From Pelagicoccus sp. SDUM812002 (GTDB lineage: Bacteria; Verrucomicrobiota; Verrucomicrobiia; Opitutales; Opitutaceae): 64,000 nucleotides of DNA. Made by a program: the position numbers and the translations under genes. Location of the stretch: positions 62,001 through 126,000 of the forward strand of contig NZ_JARXHX010000008.1 in the NCBI RefSeq assembly GCF_031127835.1. Direction: 5' to 3'. The notes beneath the pieces were generated by a model. The model had not been told where the DNA came from, ran no database searches, and saw nothing but the letters and a program-made list of their open reading frames with translations. Shown one piece after another: positions 56,038 to 64,000 of the stretch (its first letter is position 1; each line of letters begins with the position of its first letter).

Positions 56038-57567
56038 ATGTTTAAACCAACCCTTTGTCTACTTGTTTTGGCAACATTAGCTGCTGGAACTGTTCACAGT
56101 GCGGAGCCCGCAAAAATAAAAATCGACTTGGATCGAACGGTCGACGCTATCGATCCGAATATATTTGGAAGCTTCCTTGAACCTCTTGGGGCTTTCCCTG
56201 TTGTATATGGGACGCTCTATGATCCTGAGTCGCCATTGGCTGATAAAAACGGATTCCGAAAAGATTATCTCCAGCAGGTAAAGGAACTACAGGTCCCCGT
56301 GATTCGCTGGCCCGGAGGGAATTTTGTTTCCGGCTATAACTGGGAAGATGGCATTGGACCGAAAGAAGATCGCCCTGTGAAACTTGATCGCTCTCGGACC
56401 CGCCCGGAAAGCAACCAGATGGGAACGGATGAGTACGTGGAATTCTGCAATCTGGTGGGAGCAGCGAACTTCATTTGCGTGAACGGTGGCTCCGGCACGA
56501 TCGACGATGCTAGCAATTGGGTCGAGTATTGTAATGCTCCTGTGGGTACCCATTACGCCGACCTTCGAGCCAAAAATGGGCATCCTGAACCGTTCGGAGT
56601 AAAATACTGGGCGCTCGGAAACGAAGCAGATGGGCCTTGGCAAATTGGTTATAAGACAAAGGAAGAGTATGTCCGGTTCGCCACAGAGGCTGCTAAGGTG
56701 ATGAAAATGGTAGACGAGGATATCAAGCTCGTTGCTTCTGGTTCATCGAACTACCCTCTCGTTACTACTAGCTACGATCCTAACGACGGTTGGGTTGATT
56801 GGAACGACTACGTTCTCGATCAGATGGTCGAAGATATCGATTATATCTCAATTCACCGCTACGCCACGCAAGCATTGCGAGCCTTGGAGGAGCCGACCTT
56901 CGCCGACACTATGTCCCTCGGGATGGATATCGAAGAGAAGATAGTTATCACTAAGGGGCTAATCGAAAAGGCGAGGGCGAAAGCTGAAACTGACCATGAG
57001 GTCTATATATCGTTCGATGAGTACGGTGCCCGTGGTAATAGTATAGCAGGTCCATTGCTGCTCTCCCAGCACCTGAACGCTTTTATACGGAATGCAGATA
57101 TAGTGAAGATGGCGAACCTAACCTTCCTTACTAGTTTGACGGGCATCACCGAGGACGGCGACTATCGGACTTCACTTTACTACCCGTTCTTCCTCTTTTC
57201 GAACAACTGCCGTGGCGTATCGCTCGATGTTTATTCGCGATGTGAGAGCTACAGCAACGAACTGTTTGAGGAGATTCCTTACTTGGATGTGTCTGCAGTT
57301 CTAAATGAGGAAAAGGGAGCCCTATTCCTAAACGTAGTAAACCGTAGCGGCGAGGACGCGATGCTTGCAGATATCGAACTTCAGTCCGGTGACTACACAG
57401 GATCGGCTATGGTACGTACCGTAACGGGAGATAGCATTGAAGCGACCAACACGGCAACAGAAGAGCAAGTGGACATCGACGAGGAAGCTATCAAGTTCGA
57501 GAAGAATATAATTAGCTACCGATTCCCAGCGCATTCGCTGACGCAAATCGAGATAGGGCTCAAGTAG
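56038..57567 (+). CDS. GH51 alpha-L-arabinofuranosidase, secreted
   Basis: A 509-residue enzyme from ATG 56038, which opens on the signal peptide (KPTLCLLVLATLAAGTVHSA). GH51 signatures: IDPNIFGSFLEPLG, IRWPGGNFVSGYNWEDGIGP, acid/base Glu196 in KYWALGNEADGPW and nucleophile Glu328 in YISFDEYGARG. A C-terminal beta-sandwich follows. The enzyme removes arabinofuranosyl branches from arabinoxylan or arabinan. The leader is A-rich (CCCAAAAAAAT) with no Shine-Dalgarno. It follows the GH3 gene by about 165 bp and is closed by a terminator, so the two are probably co-transcribed. Confidence 0.93.
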   Translation: MFKPTLCLLVLATLAAGTVHSAEPAKIKIDLDRTVDAIDPNIFGSFLEPLGAFPVVYGTLYDPESPLADKNGFRKDYLQQVKELQVPVIRWPGGNFVSGYNWEDGIGPKEDRPVKLDRSRTRPESNQMGTDEYVEFCNLVGAANFICVNGGSGTIDDASNWVEYCNAPVGTHYADLRAKNGHPEPFGVKYWALGNEADGPWQIGYKTKEEYVRFATEAAKVMKMVDEDIKLVASGSSNYPLVTTSYDPNDGWVDWNDYVLDQMVEDIDYISIHRYATQALRALEEPTFADTMSLGMDIEEKIVITKGLIEKARAKAETDHEVYISFDEYGARGNSIAGPLLLSQHLNAFIRNADIVKMANLTFLTSLTGITEDGDYRTSLYYPFFLFSNNCRGVSLDVYSRCESYSNELFEEIPYLDVSAVLNEEKGALFLNVVNRSGEDAMLADIELQSGDYTGSAMVRTVTGDSIEATNTATEEQVDIDEEAIKFEKNIISYRFPAHSLTQIEIGLK

Positions 57568-57611
57568 CTGTTTTAGCCTTCGAGGCACAGCTGAAATTCT
57601 GGTTTGTTTGA

Positions 57612-57640
57612 GGGGGTGCACATTTTGCACCCCCTTCTTT
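57612..57640 (+). terminator. Intrinsic terminator after GH51 gene
   Basis: GGGGGTGCA (57612-57620), loop CATTT, TGCACCCCC (57626-57634), tail TTCTTT. Confidence 0.85.
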
Positions 57641-57660
57641 CTGAATGTAGTTAGCGATGT

Positions 57661-57759
57661 TAGTTATCTACAATATCGTGGACGGCGGCGAATTGTGACG
57701 GTGACTTGGCGAGGACCTTCTGATAGTCTAGGTCGCGTCCTGGTAAAGGATCTAGAAGA
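57661..57759 (-). pseudogene. Out-of-frame coding-like tail after the esterase
   Basis: On the minus strand, in the +1 frame relative to the esterase, about 32 protein-like residues run to a TAA at 57661-57663 (LLDPLPGRDLDYQKVLAKS, then PSQFAAVHDIVDN). There is no start codon. It may be the end of a lost gene or a shifted extension of the esterase. The residue pattern is the only evidence. Confidence 0.25.
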
Positions 57760-58872
57760 CTACTGGAAGAAGAGCTGAGCTGTTTCGTACAAGTAAATGC
57801 GGGCGTTCATCCAAGTATGGCCACCTTCCGTTATCAGCGTCTCGCGCTCGATTCCTTTGTCTTCCAGATAGTCCATGAACTCCGTGGCTGGTTTATACAG
57901 GAAATCTGACTTGCCCACCCCGAGCCACATTGTCTCGAGTGCTCGATTAGTTTTCTCGGTGTCCTCTAATAGCTGTCCAAAGTAAGTCTCGAACACTTCT
58001 GGTGTGAGGTAGGCGCTGTACGAGCCAATGTGAGCGAAAGCGTCGATGTGCTTGAAACCAGTGAAAAGCGACTGGCCGCCACCACGCGAGAATCCAGCGA
58101 TCGCGCGGCTGGATCTATCGATTTTTGTGCGGTAGTTGTTTTCAACATACGGGAGGATTTCCTGCATGAGAACCTCGGCAAAGCGATCGTACATCAGGGC
58201 AGCCTCCGGCGTGTGGGGTCGAGGCGTGCCCACCCGCATATTGCCGTAGGGCATCACTATGATCATTGGCTTGGCCTTTCCGGCCGCGATGAGATTATCG
58301 AGAATGAAGTTTGCTTTACCAACCTTGAAGAAAGTTTCCTCCGTGTCAGTGGTTCCGCTGACTAAGTAGAAGACCGGGTAGCTATTGCTGCCTTTTTCGT
58401 ACCCAGGAGGTGTGTAGACGATGAAGGAACGTGTTTCCTCTACTATTTCCGATTCGTAGAAATGGTAGCTCACTTTTCCGTGCGGGACATCCTCCTGCGC
58501 GTAAATGGAACCTTCCTCGCTCGGCACGTCCAGTAGACTCGCTTTGAAACCTTCATTCGGAAACAAGTACTGGTTGTTAGGATCGTTGGTGCCCAAACCA
58601 TCGACGACAAAGTTGTAAGGATAAAGGTCGGGCTCGATAGGGCCGACCGTTACGGTCCAAATTCCATCTTCACGCTGCTGAAGCTGTCGATTTACGCTTT
58701 GAAACTGTCCGCTTAGTTCAACCTTTTCGGCATTAGGTGCGTTGAAACGGAATGTGACCCTTTTGTCAGGATGAACCTCTGGTGAAACAATAGGATTGAG
58801 TCTGAAGGATTGGCCGTAGCAAACGCTAGACAGGAATATGAATGAAAAAATGGATACTGATTTAAGTGTCAT
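57760..58872 (-). CDS. CE1-type esterase with N-terminal E-set domain (feruloyl/acetyl-xylan esterase-like)
   Basis: A 370-residue secreted protein: signal peptide to CYG-QS (about 20). An E-set/CBM48-like domain (about 30-115; VTFRFNAPNAEKVELSGQF, YPYNFVVDG) is followed by an esterase-D alpha/beta-hydrolase domain (about 135-370). The nucleophile is Ser262 in IAGFSRGGGQS, with His352 in EGGHTWMNAR; an aspartate near LGVGKSD is a likely third member. Relatives hydrolyse feruloyl or acetyl esters on xylan. Its ATG lies one base after the stop of the small gene upstream, so translation is probably coupled. Confidence 0.87.
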   Translation of the reverse strand: MTLKSVSIFSFIFLSSVCYGQSFRLNPIVSPEVHPDKRVTFRFNAPNAEKVELSGQFQSVNRQLQQREDGIWTVTVGPIEPDLYPYNFVVDGLGTNDPNNQYLFPNEGFKASLLDVPSEEGSIYAQEDVPHGKVSYHFYESEIVEETRSFIVYTPPGYEKGSNSYPVFYLVSGTTDTEETFFKVGKANFILDNLIAAGKAKPMIIVMPYGNMRVGTPRPHTPEAALMYDRFAEVLMQEILPYVENNYRTKIDRSSRAIAGFSRGGGQSLFTGFKHIDAFAHIGSYSAYLTPEVFETYFGQLLEDTEKTNRALETMWLGVGKSDFLYKPATEFMDYLEDKGIERETLITEGGHTWMNARIYLYETAQLFFQ

Positions 58873-58873
58873 C

Positions 58874-58999
58874 TTAATTCGCTGATGAATCGTTGAGGTG
58901 AGGTTTTTCAGGGGAGGCGTGGGCTTGGTGTTCGAGGTAGGACCACAGAGCGAGAGCCAGAAAAACTAGGTGCAGAAACCGTTTCTTGGGGATTTTCAT
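58874..58999 (-). CDS. 41-residue secreted micro-protein
   Basis: A small gene of 41 codons between two hydrolase genes. The start has AGGAA five bases upstream. Residues 1-28 form a good signal peptide (basic KIPKKR, hydrophobic LHLVFLALALW, cleavage after AHA), leaving a 13-residue mature peptide (SPEKPHLNDSSAN). It begins 8 bases after the stop of the upstream hydrolase and ends with TAA, one base before the esterase's ATG. The tight packing on both sides supports translation. No family is recognised; it may be a leader for coupling, a secreted peptide or a relic. Confidence 0.55.
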   Translation of the reverse strand: MKIPKKRFLHLVFLALALWSYLEHQAHASPEKPHLNDSSAN

Positions 59000-59007
59000 C
59001 GCGGTTC

Positions 59008-59799
59008 CTAGTTCTGAGCTTTAGGTGTATTCGTGTCTGAGATACAGTCTTCCATGAGGCTTGCTACACCGCGAGGATCCTCCTGCTGGGCGACGTGGCC
59101 TCCGGGGAAGGTACGAGTGGACCAGCCACGAGATTCGGCTTTCTGCCAGCTTTTGTTGTCTTTCAACCGCTCTTCAATGTCTTGATCGGCGGGGATGAAT
59201 GCCACGAATGTGACGGGCAGGGCGAGTGCGTTAGGATCGTTGTATGCGACGGGTTGGCTAAACGTCTTTTCCGGGTGCGGCATGCCTTTCGGGAAAGGGG
59301 CTTTTTCGTCGTACCAGGGGAAGCGTACGAGCCCATCAACGACGTTGGAGGTGGGAGGTGCTCCACCGACGAGGTCGTACATCGACTGTCCGTCATCTGG
59401 AACTGCGGCATCGAGGTAGATCACGTGCTTAATTCGCTCAGGTATCTTGTTCATCACTCCAGTGACGACCATGCCCCCGTAGCTATGCCCGGATAAGACG
59501 ACGTTATGCAAATCTTCGAAGAGGATGACGTTCACTACGTCGTCGATGTGGGTATCGAGGTTTACTTCAGCATTTGCGAGGTGGAAGCGCTCGCCAAGGC
59601 CCGTGAGGGTGATGCGGTGGACATCGTGACCGTCCTCTTGAAGGAATGCTCCGGTGCGTTTCCATTCCCAAGCCCCTGCAGTGGCTCCATGTACGATGAC
59701 GAATGTCTCTTTTTGATCAGCTGAATCCGCAACAACTGAGAGCATGCATGCCTTGGCTGCGAACGATAGGAGGACGAGTAGTTTTGTTATACTTTTCAT
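59008..59799 (-). CDS. Secreted alpha/beta hydrolase (salicylate/pyrethroid-esterase-like)
   Basis: A 263-residue protein from ATG 59799, which opens the signal peptide (ITKLLVLLSFAAKACMLSVVA); the open frame upstream is not protein-like. Landmarks of the plant-esterase-like family: FVIVHGATAGAWEWKRTG, ITLTGLGERFHLAN, nucleophile Ser106 in LSGHSYGGMV, HVIYLDAAVPDDGQS, and His in FPGGHVAQQEDP. The substrate is unknown; small esters released from plant cell walls would fit the context. It is the first gene of a minus-strand unit with the micro-protein and the CE1 esterase. Confidence 0.82.
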   Translation of the reverse strand: MKSITKLLVLLSFAAKACMLSVVADSADQKETFVIVHGATAGAWEWKRTGAFLQEDGHDVHRITLTGLGERFHLANAEVNLDTHIDDVVNVILFEDLHNVVLSGHSYGGMVVTGVMNKIPERIKHVIYLDAAVPDDGQSMYDLVGGAPPTSNVVDGLVRFPWYDEKAPFPKGMPHPEKTFSQPVAYNDPNALALPVTFVAFIPADQDIEERLKDNKSWQKAESRGWSTRTFPGGHVAQQEDPRGVASLMEDCISDTNTPKAQN

Positions 59800-59972
59800 A
59801 TAGAGATAGAAACCGTGTATTGAGTTTATGGCTGCGAAGTCAGGTTGGCCGTTTTCGCGAGGCGAGGGAAGAGGCCCTCCATTGCTCTTACGAATCAGGA
59901 GCCGAGAATCCGCCAACGTTTCGCTTATCGAGGTCTGATTGGCGGTATTGGGGTGGCTGGCTTGCTTGTAGG

Positions 59973-62021
59973 CTAAAGGGGCGACTCCGCACCAGATAGA
60001 AGCTGCTGCGCCTCCCGAAGAAGGATACCGGCGGCTACCCAATCGTGCCAAAAGCCCTGCATATGATACTCGAGTGGGCCGGCGAGCGTAGCTTCGATTG
60101 TACGCCGCGCTGCATCCAATTCTGACATAGCTAATTTTTCATAGCCGAGGTGATGGAAGGCCATCGCCTTTATCGTTTCGCAATAGTATCTGCGACAGAA
60201 CTGCTCGTCCTGAAAACCGATGGCTCGATCACTCCAAATGATCGAGGTCTCGTAATCCTCGTTTCGGTAGTACCAGAGACCCAGTATCGCGCAGCGCCAG
60301 GCCTGTAGCCAGTCTGAGGGGTCGAAGTCGTTGGGCGCGAGTGAATCTTCTGCAACCGCCGCTAGGGAGCCGAGCTTGGAGAGCCATTCTTTATCAGCGG
60401 GCAAAAGCAGTCCACCTTTGAGAAGCTGCTCCGCAGCGATTGGGTTGTCCGAATGCCCTTTCCGTTCGATCAGGTCTTGATGGAATTTCCAATATTGATC
60501 GATCTTCCCGGCCTCTATGAGCGTGGGGCCGATTGGTAGATATTTTTGGGTGGCTTTGTCGCTTTGGTCCGTTTCGTCAAAGCGGTTGACGCGAGCGAGG
60601 GCGAGAAACCTCTCGCTTGCTGTGTTCCACCCTTTTCTCATTCCGTTCCAAATTCCAAGCTCCCAGAACACGAAGCTCGCTTCCACGGAGGTTTGAGTCA
60701 GCGGACCCGCGAGCTTAGAGATCTCATCGTCGGCTTCGGAGAGCTTCCCTTGCATGATCAGGTTTGCGGTCTTCGTAACGAGCTCGCGTTCCTCCGCCGC
60801 CAATCTGAGCACAAGTTCCTGTTGTTCCGCGGCTTGAGCCCTGAATAGGAGTATGGTCGAAGTCGTCAGTCCTCCGAGGATGGCTACGGTCGCTAAAGCC
60901 AGAGCTCCGCTGGTAAGGCGGTTTCGGCCCAATAATTTTCGGAAACGGTAGAGGTTCGAGGGTGGGTGAGCCTCGACCGGTCGACCTTGCAGAAAATTCT
61001 CTAGGTCTTTGGCCAGCCCGAGAGCAGTGTGGTAGCGATCCTCGGGGTTGTGGGCGGTCGCTTTTAAGATGATTAGATTTAAGTCCGAGCGAGGCGCATC
61101 GATATTGCTTAGCCGGGTGGGACTGGCAGCTGTCAAGTAATCCCGGGTCAATTCCTTCAGGATGGTCCCCAAGCTAAAAATGTCGCTTCGGGTGTCGCTG
61201 AGATTGCGGCCAGCAGTTTGCTCGGGGCTCATGTACTGCGGCGTTCCGGCTAGTTGTGGGCTCTGCCTGTCTGCTTGGGGATCCGATTGATCTGCGAAGG
61301 CTTGCGCGATGCCGAAGTCGATGACTTTGGGTACCGCGCTCTCTTCTATTTGGCTCACCAAGACGTTCGAAGGTTTGAGGTCGAGGTGGATGACCCTTTT
61401 CTGGTGGGCGTGCTGAATGGCGCCGCAAACGCTGATCACAAGTTTGATCCGATCCTCGAGCGTATCTAGATTGTCATTACAAAAATCTGTAATTCTCGTC
61501 CCTTCCACTCGTTCCATCACGAAGAAAGGGTGACCTCTGTCTGTCGTGCCTGCATCGAATACGCTCGCGATATTCGGATGCTGCATAATGGCCAAGGTTT
61601 GCCGTTCCGCGTTGAAGCGATCGATAACCTTATGAGAGTCTAAGCCGGGGCGAAGGATTTTCAGGGCAACTGTGCGCCTTACCGGTACTTCTTGCTGAGC
61701 TTCGTAGACAAAGCTGCTGCCTCCTTTTCCAAGGAAGCGAGTGATGTGATAGTTTCCGATGGTTGAGCCAATGTAGTAGTCGCCGCTCGTCGCATCGATG
61801 GCCTCTCTCTCCATTTCCTCCGTCCAGGTGAAGCTCTTTGAGCATTCATCAAAAACTGTGTTGGCCTTTTCGAAGTCGCGCAGCATGGCCTCGACTGTTT
61901 CCCGCATCTCTGGGGTGCAAGTCTGGGAAAGGTAGATTTCTCGCTGCAGCGGAGCTTCGATCTCGAGCGCGTTACAGAATACCTCTTCTTCTTTTTCCGA
62001 GGGAAGTTTCATTGCTTGCAA
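59973..62021 (-). CDS. Membrane Ser/Thr protein kinase (PknB type), HLD variant
   Basis: A 682-residue protein. An N-terminal acidic helical part precedes the kinase domain (about 91-350). Seen: glycine loop FLGKGGSSFVYEA, Lys121 in VALKIL, catalytic loop IHLDLKPSNV (Asp214, Lys216, Asn219), DFG at 235-237, APE-equivalent YMSPEQ. The usual H-R-D reads H-L-D (Leu213), so it is a non-RD kinase, while all catalytic residues remain. One membrane helix (about 371-393) leads to a periplasmic alpha-helical, TPR-like region. It lies 31 bp downstream of an ECF sigma gene on the same strand; such pairs are common in Planctomycetes and Verrucomicrobia. Confidence 0.92.
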   Translation of the reverse strand: MQAMKLPSEKEEEVFCNALEIEAPLQREIYLSQTCTPEMRETVEAMLRDFEKANTVFDECSKSFTWTEEMEREAIDATSGDYYIGSTIGNYHITRFLGKGGSSFVYEAQQEVPVRRTVALKILRPGLDSHKVIDRFNAERQTLAIMQHPNIASVFDAGTTDRGHPFFVMERVEGTRITDFCNDNLDTLEDRIKLVISVCGAIQHAHQKRVIHLDLKPSNVLVSQIEESAVPKVIDFGIAQAFADQSDPQADRQSPQLAGTPQYMSPEQTAGRNLSDTRSDIFSLGTILKELTRDYLTAASPTRLSNIDAPRSDLNLIILKATAHNPEDRYHTALGLAKDLENFLQGRPVEAHPPSNLYRFRKLLGRNRLTSGALALATVAILGGLTTSTILLFRAQAAEQQELVLRLAAEERELVTKTANLIMQGKLSEADDEISKLAGPLTQTSVEASFVFWELGIWNGMRKGWNTASERFLALARVNRFDETDQSDKATQKYLPIGPTLIEAGKIDQYWKFHQDLIERKGHSDNPIAAEQLLKGGLLLPADKEWLSKLGSLAAVAEDSLAPNDFDPSDWLQAWRCAILGLWYYRNEDYETSIIWSDRAIGFQDEQFCRRYYCETIKAMAFHHLGYEKLAMSELDAARRTIEATLAGPLEYHMQGFWHDWVAAGILLREAQQLLSGAESPL

Positions 62022-62052
62022 GACGTGACATTACGCGGAGAAAAGCAGGGCA

Positions 62053-62625
62053 TCAGCTTGATGCCGACCTATGTTGCTGGTTCTCGATCCAGCGCAGTAG
62101 CCACACTTTTGAAAATGCCCAATAACGCTCGACGCTGCGCTCGCTTATCCCGAGCTCGCTACTGACTTCTTTGTTGAGAAGCCCGCCGAAGAATTTGCTC
62201 ACGACGACGCGGGCGTGCGTTGGGTAGATCGCCTCTAGGGCGCAAATCGCCTCGTCCAGTTCGAGGACGTATTCGTTTGGAGTTTCCGCGCGAATCGTCT
62301 CGGTTTCTTCCGTCTTATTTCCCAAGACCTTGCGGATCGTCGACTTACGTCGGGCGTGGTCTATCAAGATACGCCTCATTGTTAGCGTTGCGCTTGCTAT
62401 GAAGTGACCTTGGCTTTGCCAGCTCCGTTCGTTCTTGTTCAATTGCAGCCAAGCTTCGTGCACGAGAACAGTAGGCTGTAGGGTGACGTGCTCGGAAGGC
62501 TGGCGGGACATCCGGTTTCGAGCGATGCTGCGGAGTTTGTCATAAACATCGCGATTTAGGCGGTAGCCCTTGGGGGGATCCGAGGGAGCGGAGGGGCTGG
62601 AATTCTCGCTTATTCTGTGAGCCAT
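62053..62625 (-). CDS. ECF sigma factor, kinase-associated (Sigma70_ECF/TIGR02999 type)
   Basis: A 190-residue protein. Region 2 has YDKLRSIARNRMSRQPSEHV, LVHEAWLQLN and HFIASATLTMRRILIDHAR, the ILIDHARRK signature of the PF07638 group. Region 4 has AIYPTHARVVVSKFFGGLLN, KEVSSELGISERSVERYW and a W-rich end. No anti-sigma gene is adjacent; the Ser/Thr kinase directly downstream is the expected regulator, by phosphorylation. Targets may include the surrounding hydrolase genes (inference). Confidence 0.92.
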   Translation of the reverse strand: MAHRISENSSPSAPSDPPKGYRLNRDVYDKLRSIARNRMSRQPSEHVTLQPTVLVHEAWLQLNKNERSWQSQGHFIASATLTMRRILIDHARRKSTIRKVLGNKTEETETIRAETPNEYVLELDEAICALEAIYPTHARVVVSKFFGGLLNKEVSSELGISERSVERYWAFSKVWLLRWIENQQHRSASS

Positions 62626-62883
62626 TCAGGGTAGATACTTGGCCTATTAAGTAGCACTTTCTCCAATCAAGGAAGTTCGAAAGTGCGACCGGGAGCCCTT
62701 GTTGCACTAACGACAGACCAAGCTCGGGCAAATTTTAAATCAGATTTTTGGCGGTTCGCTGAAGCCTCTCCCGTATTTAGAATATGAGCGTCGAAATAGA
62801 GACGATGCCGAATTGCCTAATAAATTCATTGCATAAACAATGAGCTAACCGCTCGTGAAATTAACTAATAAACACACGAAAAA

Positions 62884-63801
62884 ATGCCCAAATACCCTAC
62901 AGTCTTAGCCTTGATGACACTTTGTCTCGCCCCCCTGACCCGAGGGCAGGACGGAACGATCTACCCCCTTGATGCTCCTGATGAGCCTAATGCGATCCCC
63001 CTTAATACAGGAGGTGTGGAAAACCAACCTGCGTCTGAAAGCTGGTTTCGCCAGTGGGGTGACCCGATGGCTCGAAATATCACCGAGGCGACTCTGACGC
63101 CGTTTCTGCCAGATCCAGAAAAGGCGAATGGCGCTGCTGTTATCGTGACGCCTGGTGGTGGTTTTCGTTGGTTGTCCCTTGGCAACGAGGGTTGGGAAGT
63201 TGCCGAAGCGCTAAACGAGCGCGGTATTGCCGCATTCGTATTGAAATATCGACTTCACCCGACCGCTGAAACCCTCGACGGTTTCCGCGAGATGATGAAT
63301 CGGGGCCCTTCCAGAGCTTCTGAGGACGGAGAGGATGCTGAGCCACCACGTCGTCCTCGCATGAACCTAGACAACCAGCTCGAAGACGCAGAGGCGGCCT
63401 ATGCTATGATCGTAGACCGAGCGGAAGAGTGGGGAGTCGACACCGACCGTATCGGCATGATCGGTTTTTCAGCGGGCGCGGGTCTTACCATGCATTGCAC
63501 CTTGAATTCCGAAACCATGGATCTCGCCTTCATCGGTCCAGTCTACGGTGGAATGGGGCCGGTCGAGGTGCCTAAGGACGCTCCGCCAATGTTCTCAGCA
63601 ATCGCGTCAGACGATTTCCTCTTCAATGGCGAGTTTGGCGTGATCAAGTCTTGGTACGATGCAGGAATTCCGGTTGAGCTACACATGTATCAGAATGGTG
63701 GGCACGGGTTTGGACTCGGAAACCCTGACCGGACAAGCAACAAGTGGTTCGATAGCTTCATCTATTGGCTAGAGGTTAACGACTTTCTGGAATCGAAGTA
63801 G
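62884..63801 (+). CDS. Secreted alpha/beta hydrolase, carbohydrate-esterase-like
   Basis: A 305-residue protein; signal peptide to LTRG-QD (about 21). The oxyanion region is VIVTPGGGFRWLSLGNEGW (a G-G-G-F variant of HGGG), the nucleophile is Ser196 in GMIGFSAGAGL, the acid is Asp243/244 in IASDDFLFN, and the base is His274 in QNGGHGFGLG. This layout is that of acetyl-xylan/feruloyl esterases of the BD-FAE and CE20-like groups. An unusual acidic, Pro/Arg-rich insert (about 138-160) may be a flexible lid. The leader is AT-rich, with TCATTG/CAATGA as a short inverted repeat (62826-62843) and no Shine-Dalgarno. It is divergent from the sigma-factor gene. Confidence 0.85.
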   Translation: MPKYPTVLALMTLCLAPLTRGQDGTIYPLDAPDEPNAIPLNTGGVENQPASESWFRQWGDPMARNITEATLTPFLPDPEKANGAAVIVTPGGGFRWLSLGNEGWEVAEALNERGIAAFVLKYRLHPTAETLDGFREMMNRGPSRASEDGEDAEPPRRPRMNLDNQLEDAEAAYAMIVDRAEEWGVDTDRIGMIGFSAGAGLTMHCTLNSETMDLAFIGPVYGGMGPVEVPKDAPPMFSAIASDDFLFNGEFGVIKSWYDAGIPVELHMYQNGGHGFGLGNPDRTSNKWFDSFIYWLEVNDFLESK

Positions 63802-63930
63802 CTTTCAGGAGTTCGAGGGGAATTGCCGATTGACGGTCCCGCTCGCGTTGATTGAAGGTCCTTGTTTTTTGCTCTCCTGATCATCGCTCGATCCGGCTCT
63901 TCAACCTTAATCGAATTTTCCGTTTTGTTA

Positions 63931-63957
63931 TCCCAGGTCCAAAGTGGATCTGGGATA
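63931..63957. repeat. Near-perfect hairpin downstream of esterase
   Basis: ATCCCAGGTCC (63931-63941) and GGATCTGGGAT (63947-63957) form an 11-bp stem with one G-T pair and an AAAGT loop. No T-run follows on either strand. It may end the upstream transcript or serve a gene beyond the window. Confidence 0.35.
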
Positions 63958-64000
63958 CTTGCGTTACAGTTGACGCTCAAGCTCTGGCGAGTTGTGAAGT

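Noticed and set aside
59800-60051. 84-codon N-terminal extension of the alpha/beta hydrolase
   Set aside because: The extension is not protein-like and overlaps the kinase gene's end; the signal peptide begins at 59799.

Overview
The window looks like chromosome of a Gram-negative bacterium of the Verrucomicrobiota, most probably class Opitutae (Pelagicoccus/Puniceicoccales-like). This is inferred from gene content, not from a marker gene. The TonB-dependent receptor carries the ELSPFEV-type N-terminus common in Opitutae. There are giant repeat adhesins, CRTAC1-type FG-GAP/ASPIC proteins, DUF3570/DUF4266 proteins, and a protein-kinase/ECF-sigma pair. Several genes lack a visible Shine-Dalgarno sequence.

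Layout. (1) 1-18.6 kb: the 3' part of a giant repetitive surface protein (at least 5,413 residues in the window), whose stop overlaps the start of a BNR/propeller-like secreted protein. A small outer-membrane beta-barrel gene and a terminator follow. (2) 18.6-20.2 kb: debris of a DUF4143 ATPase next to a tRNA-Gly, then an unassigned stretch ending in a strongly structured RNA element with an intrinsic terminator. (3) 20.2-23.4 kb: a membrane-anchored repeat protein, a glycosyltransferase, a DUF3127 protein and a gamma-glutamylcyclotransferase-like protein. (4) 23.5-26.4 kb: a tightly overlapping cassette of DUF3570 barrel, ApbE flavin transferase, TlpA-like thioredoxin and DUF4266 lipoprotein. 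The barrel contains a motif matching the FMN-acceptor consensus. (5) 26.6-28.9 kb: an anti-sigma/CpxP-like/ECF-sigma cluster and a TonB-C protein. (6) 29-38.2 kb: mostly housekeeping genes: a degenerate Gfo/Idh/MocA protein, SulP transporter, long IspH, Bax-inhibitor-like protein, DUF721/DciA-like protein, enoyl reductase, GNAT and a beta-lactamase-fold hydrolase. (7) 38.3-53 kb: a histidine kinase/response-regulator pair, then a large TonB receptor, a doubled CRTAC1-like protein and a polytopic GT-C-like membrane protein. (8) 53.2-63.8 kb: a hemicellulose locus with GH3, GH51, a CE1-type esterase, other hydrolases, a 41-residue secreted micro-protein, a Ser/Thr kinase and its ECF sigma factor.

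How it fits together. Regions 7 and 8 read as an arabinoxylan-type glycan acquisition system. GH3 and GH51 trim xylose and arabinose, the esterases remove acyl or feruloyl groups, and the TonB receptor with its large surface binding protein would take up oligomers. Two signalling pairs sit beside it. Region 4 looks like an extracytoplasmic redox module built around a possibly flavinylated outer-membrane protein. Region 1 looks like a surface adhesin made with a dedicated partner and barrel.

All calls come from reading the sequence and recalled family features. No database search, structure prediction or base-composition calculation was run.
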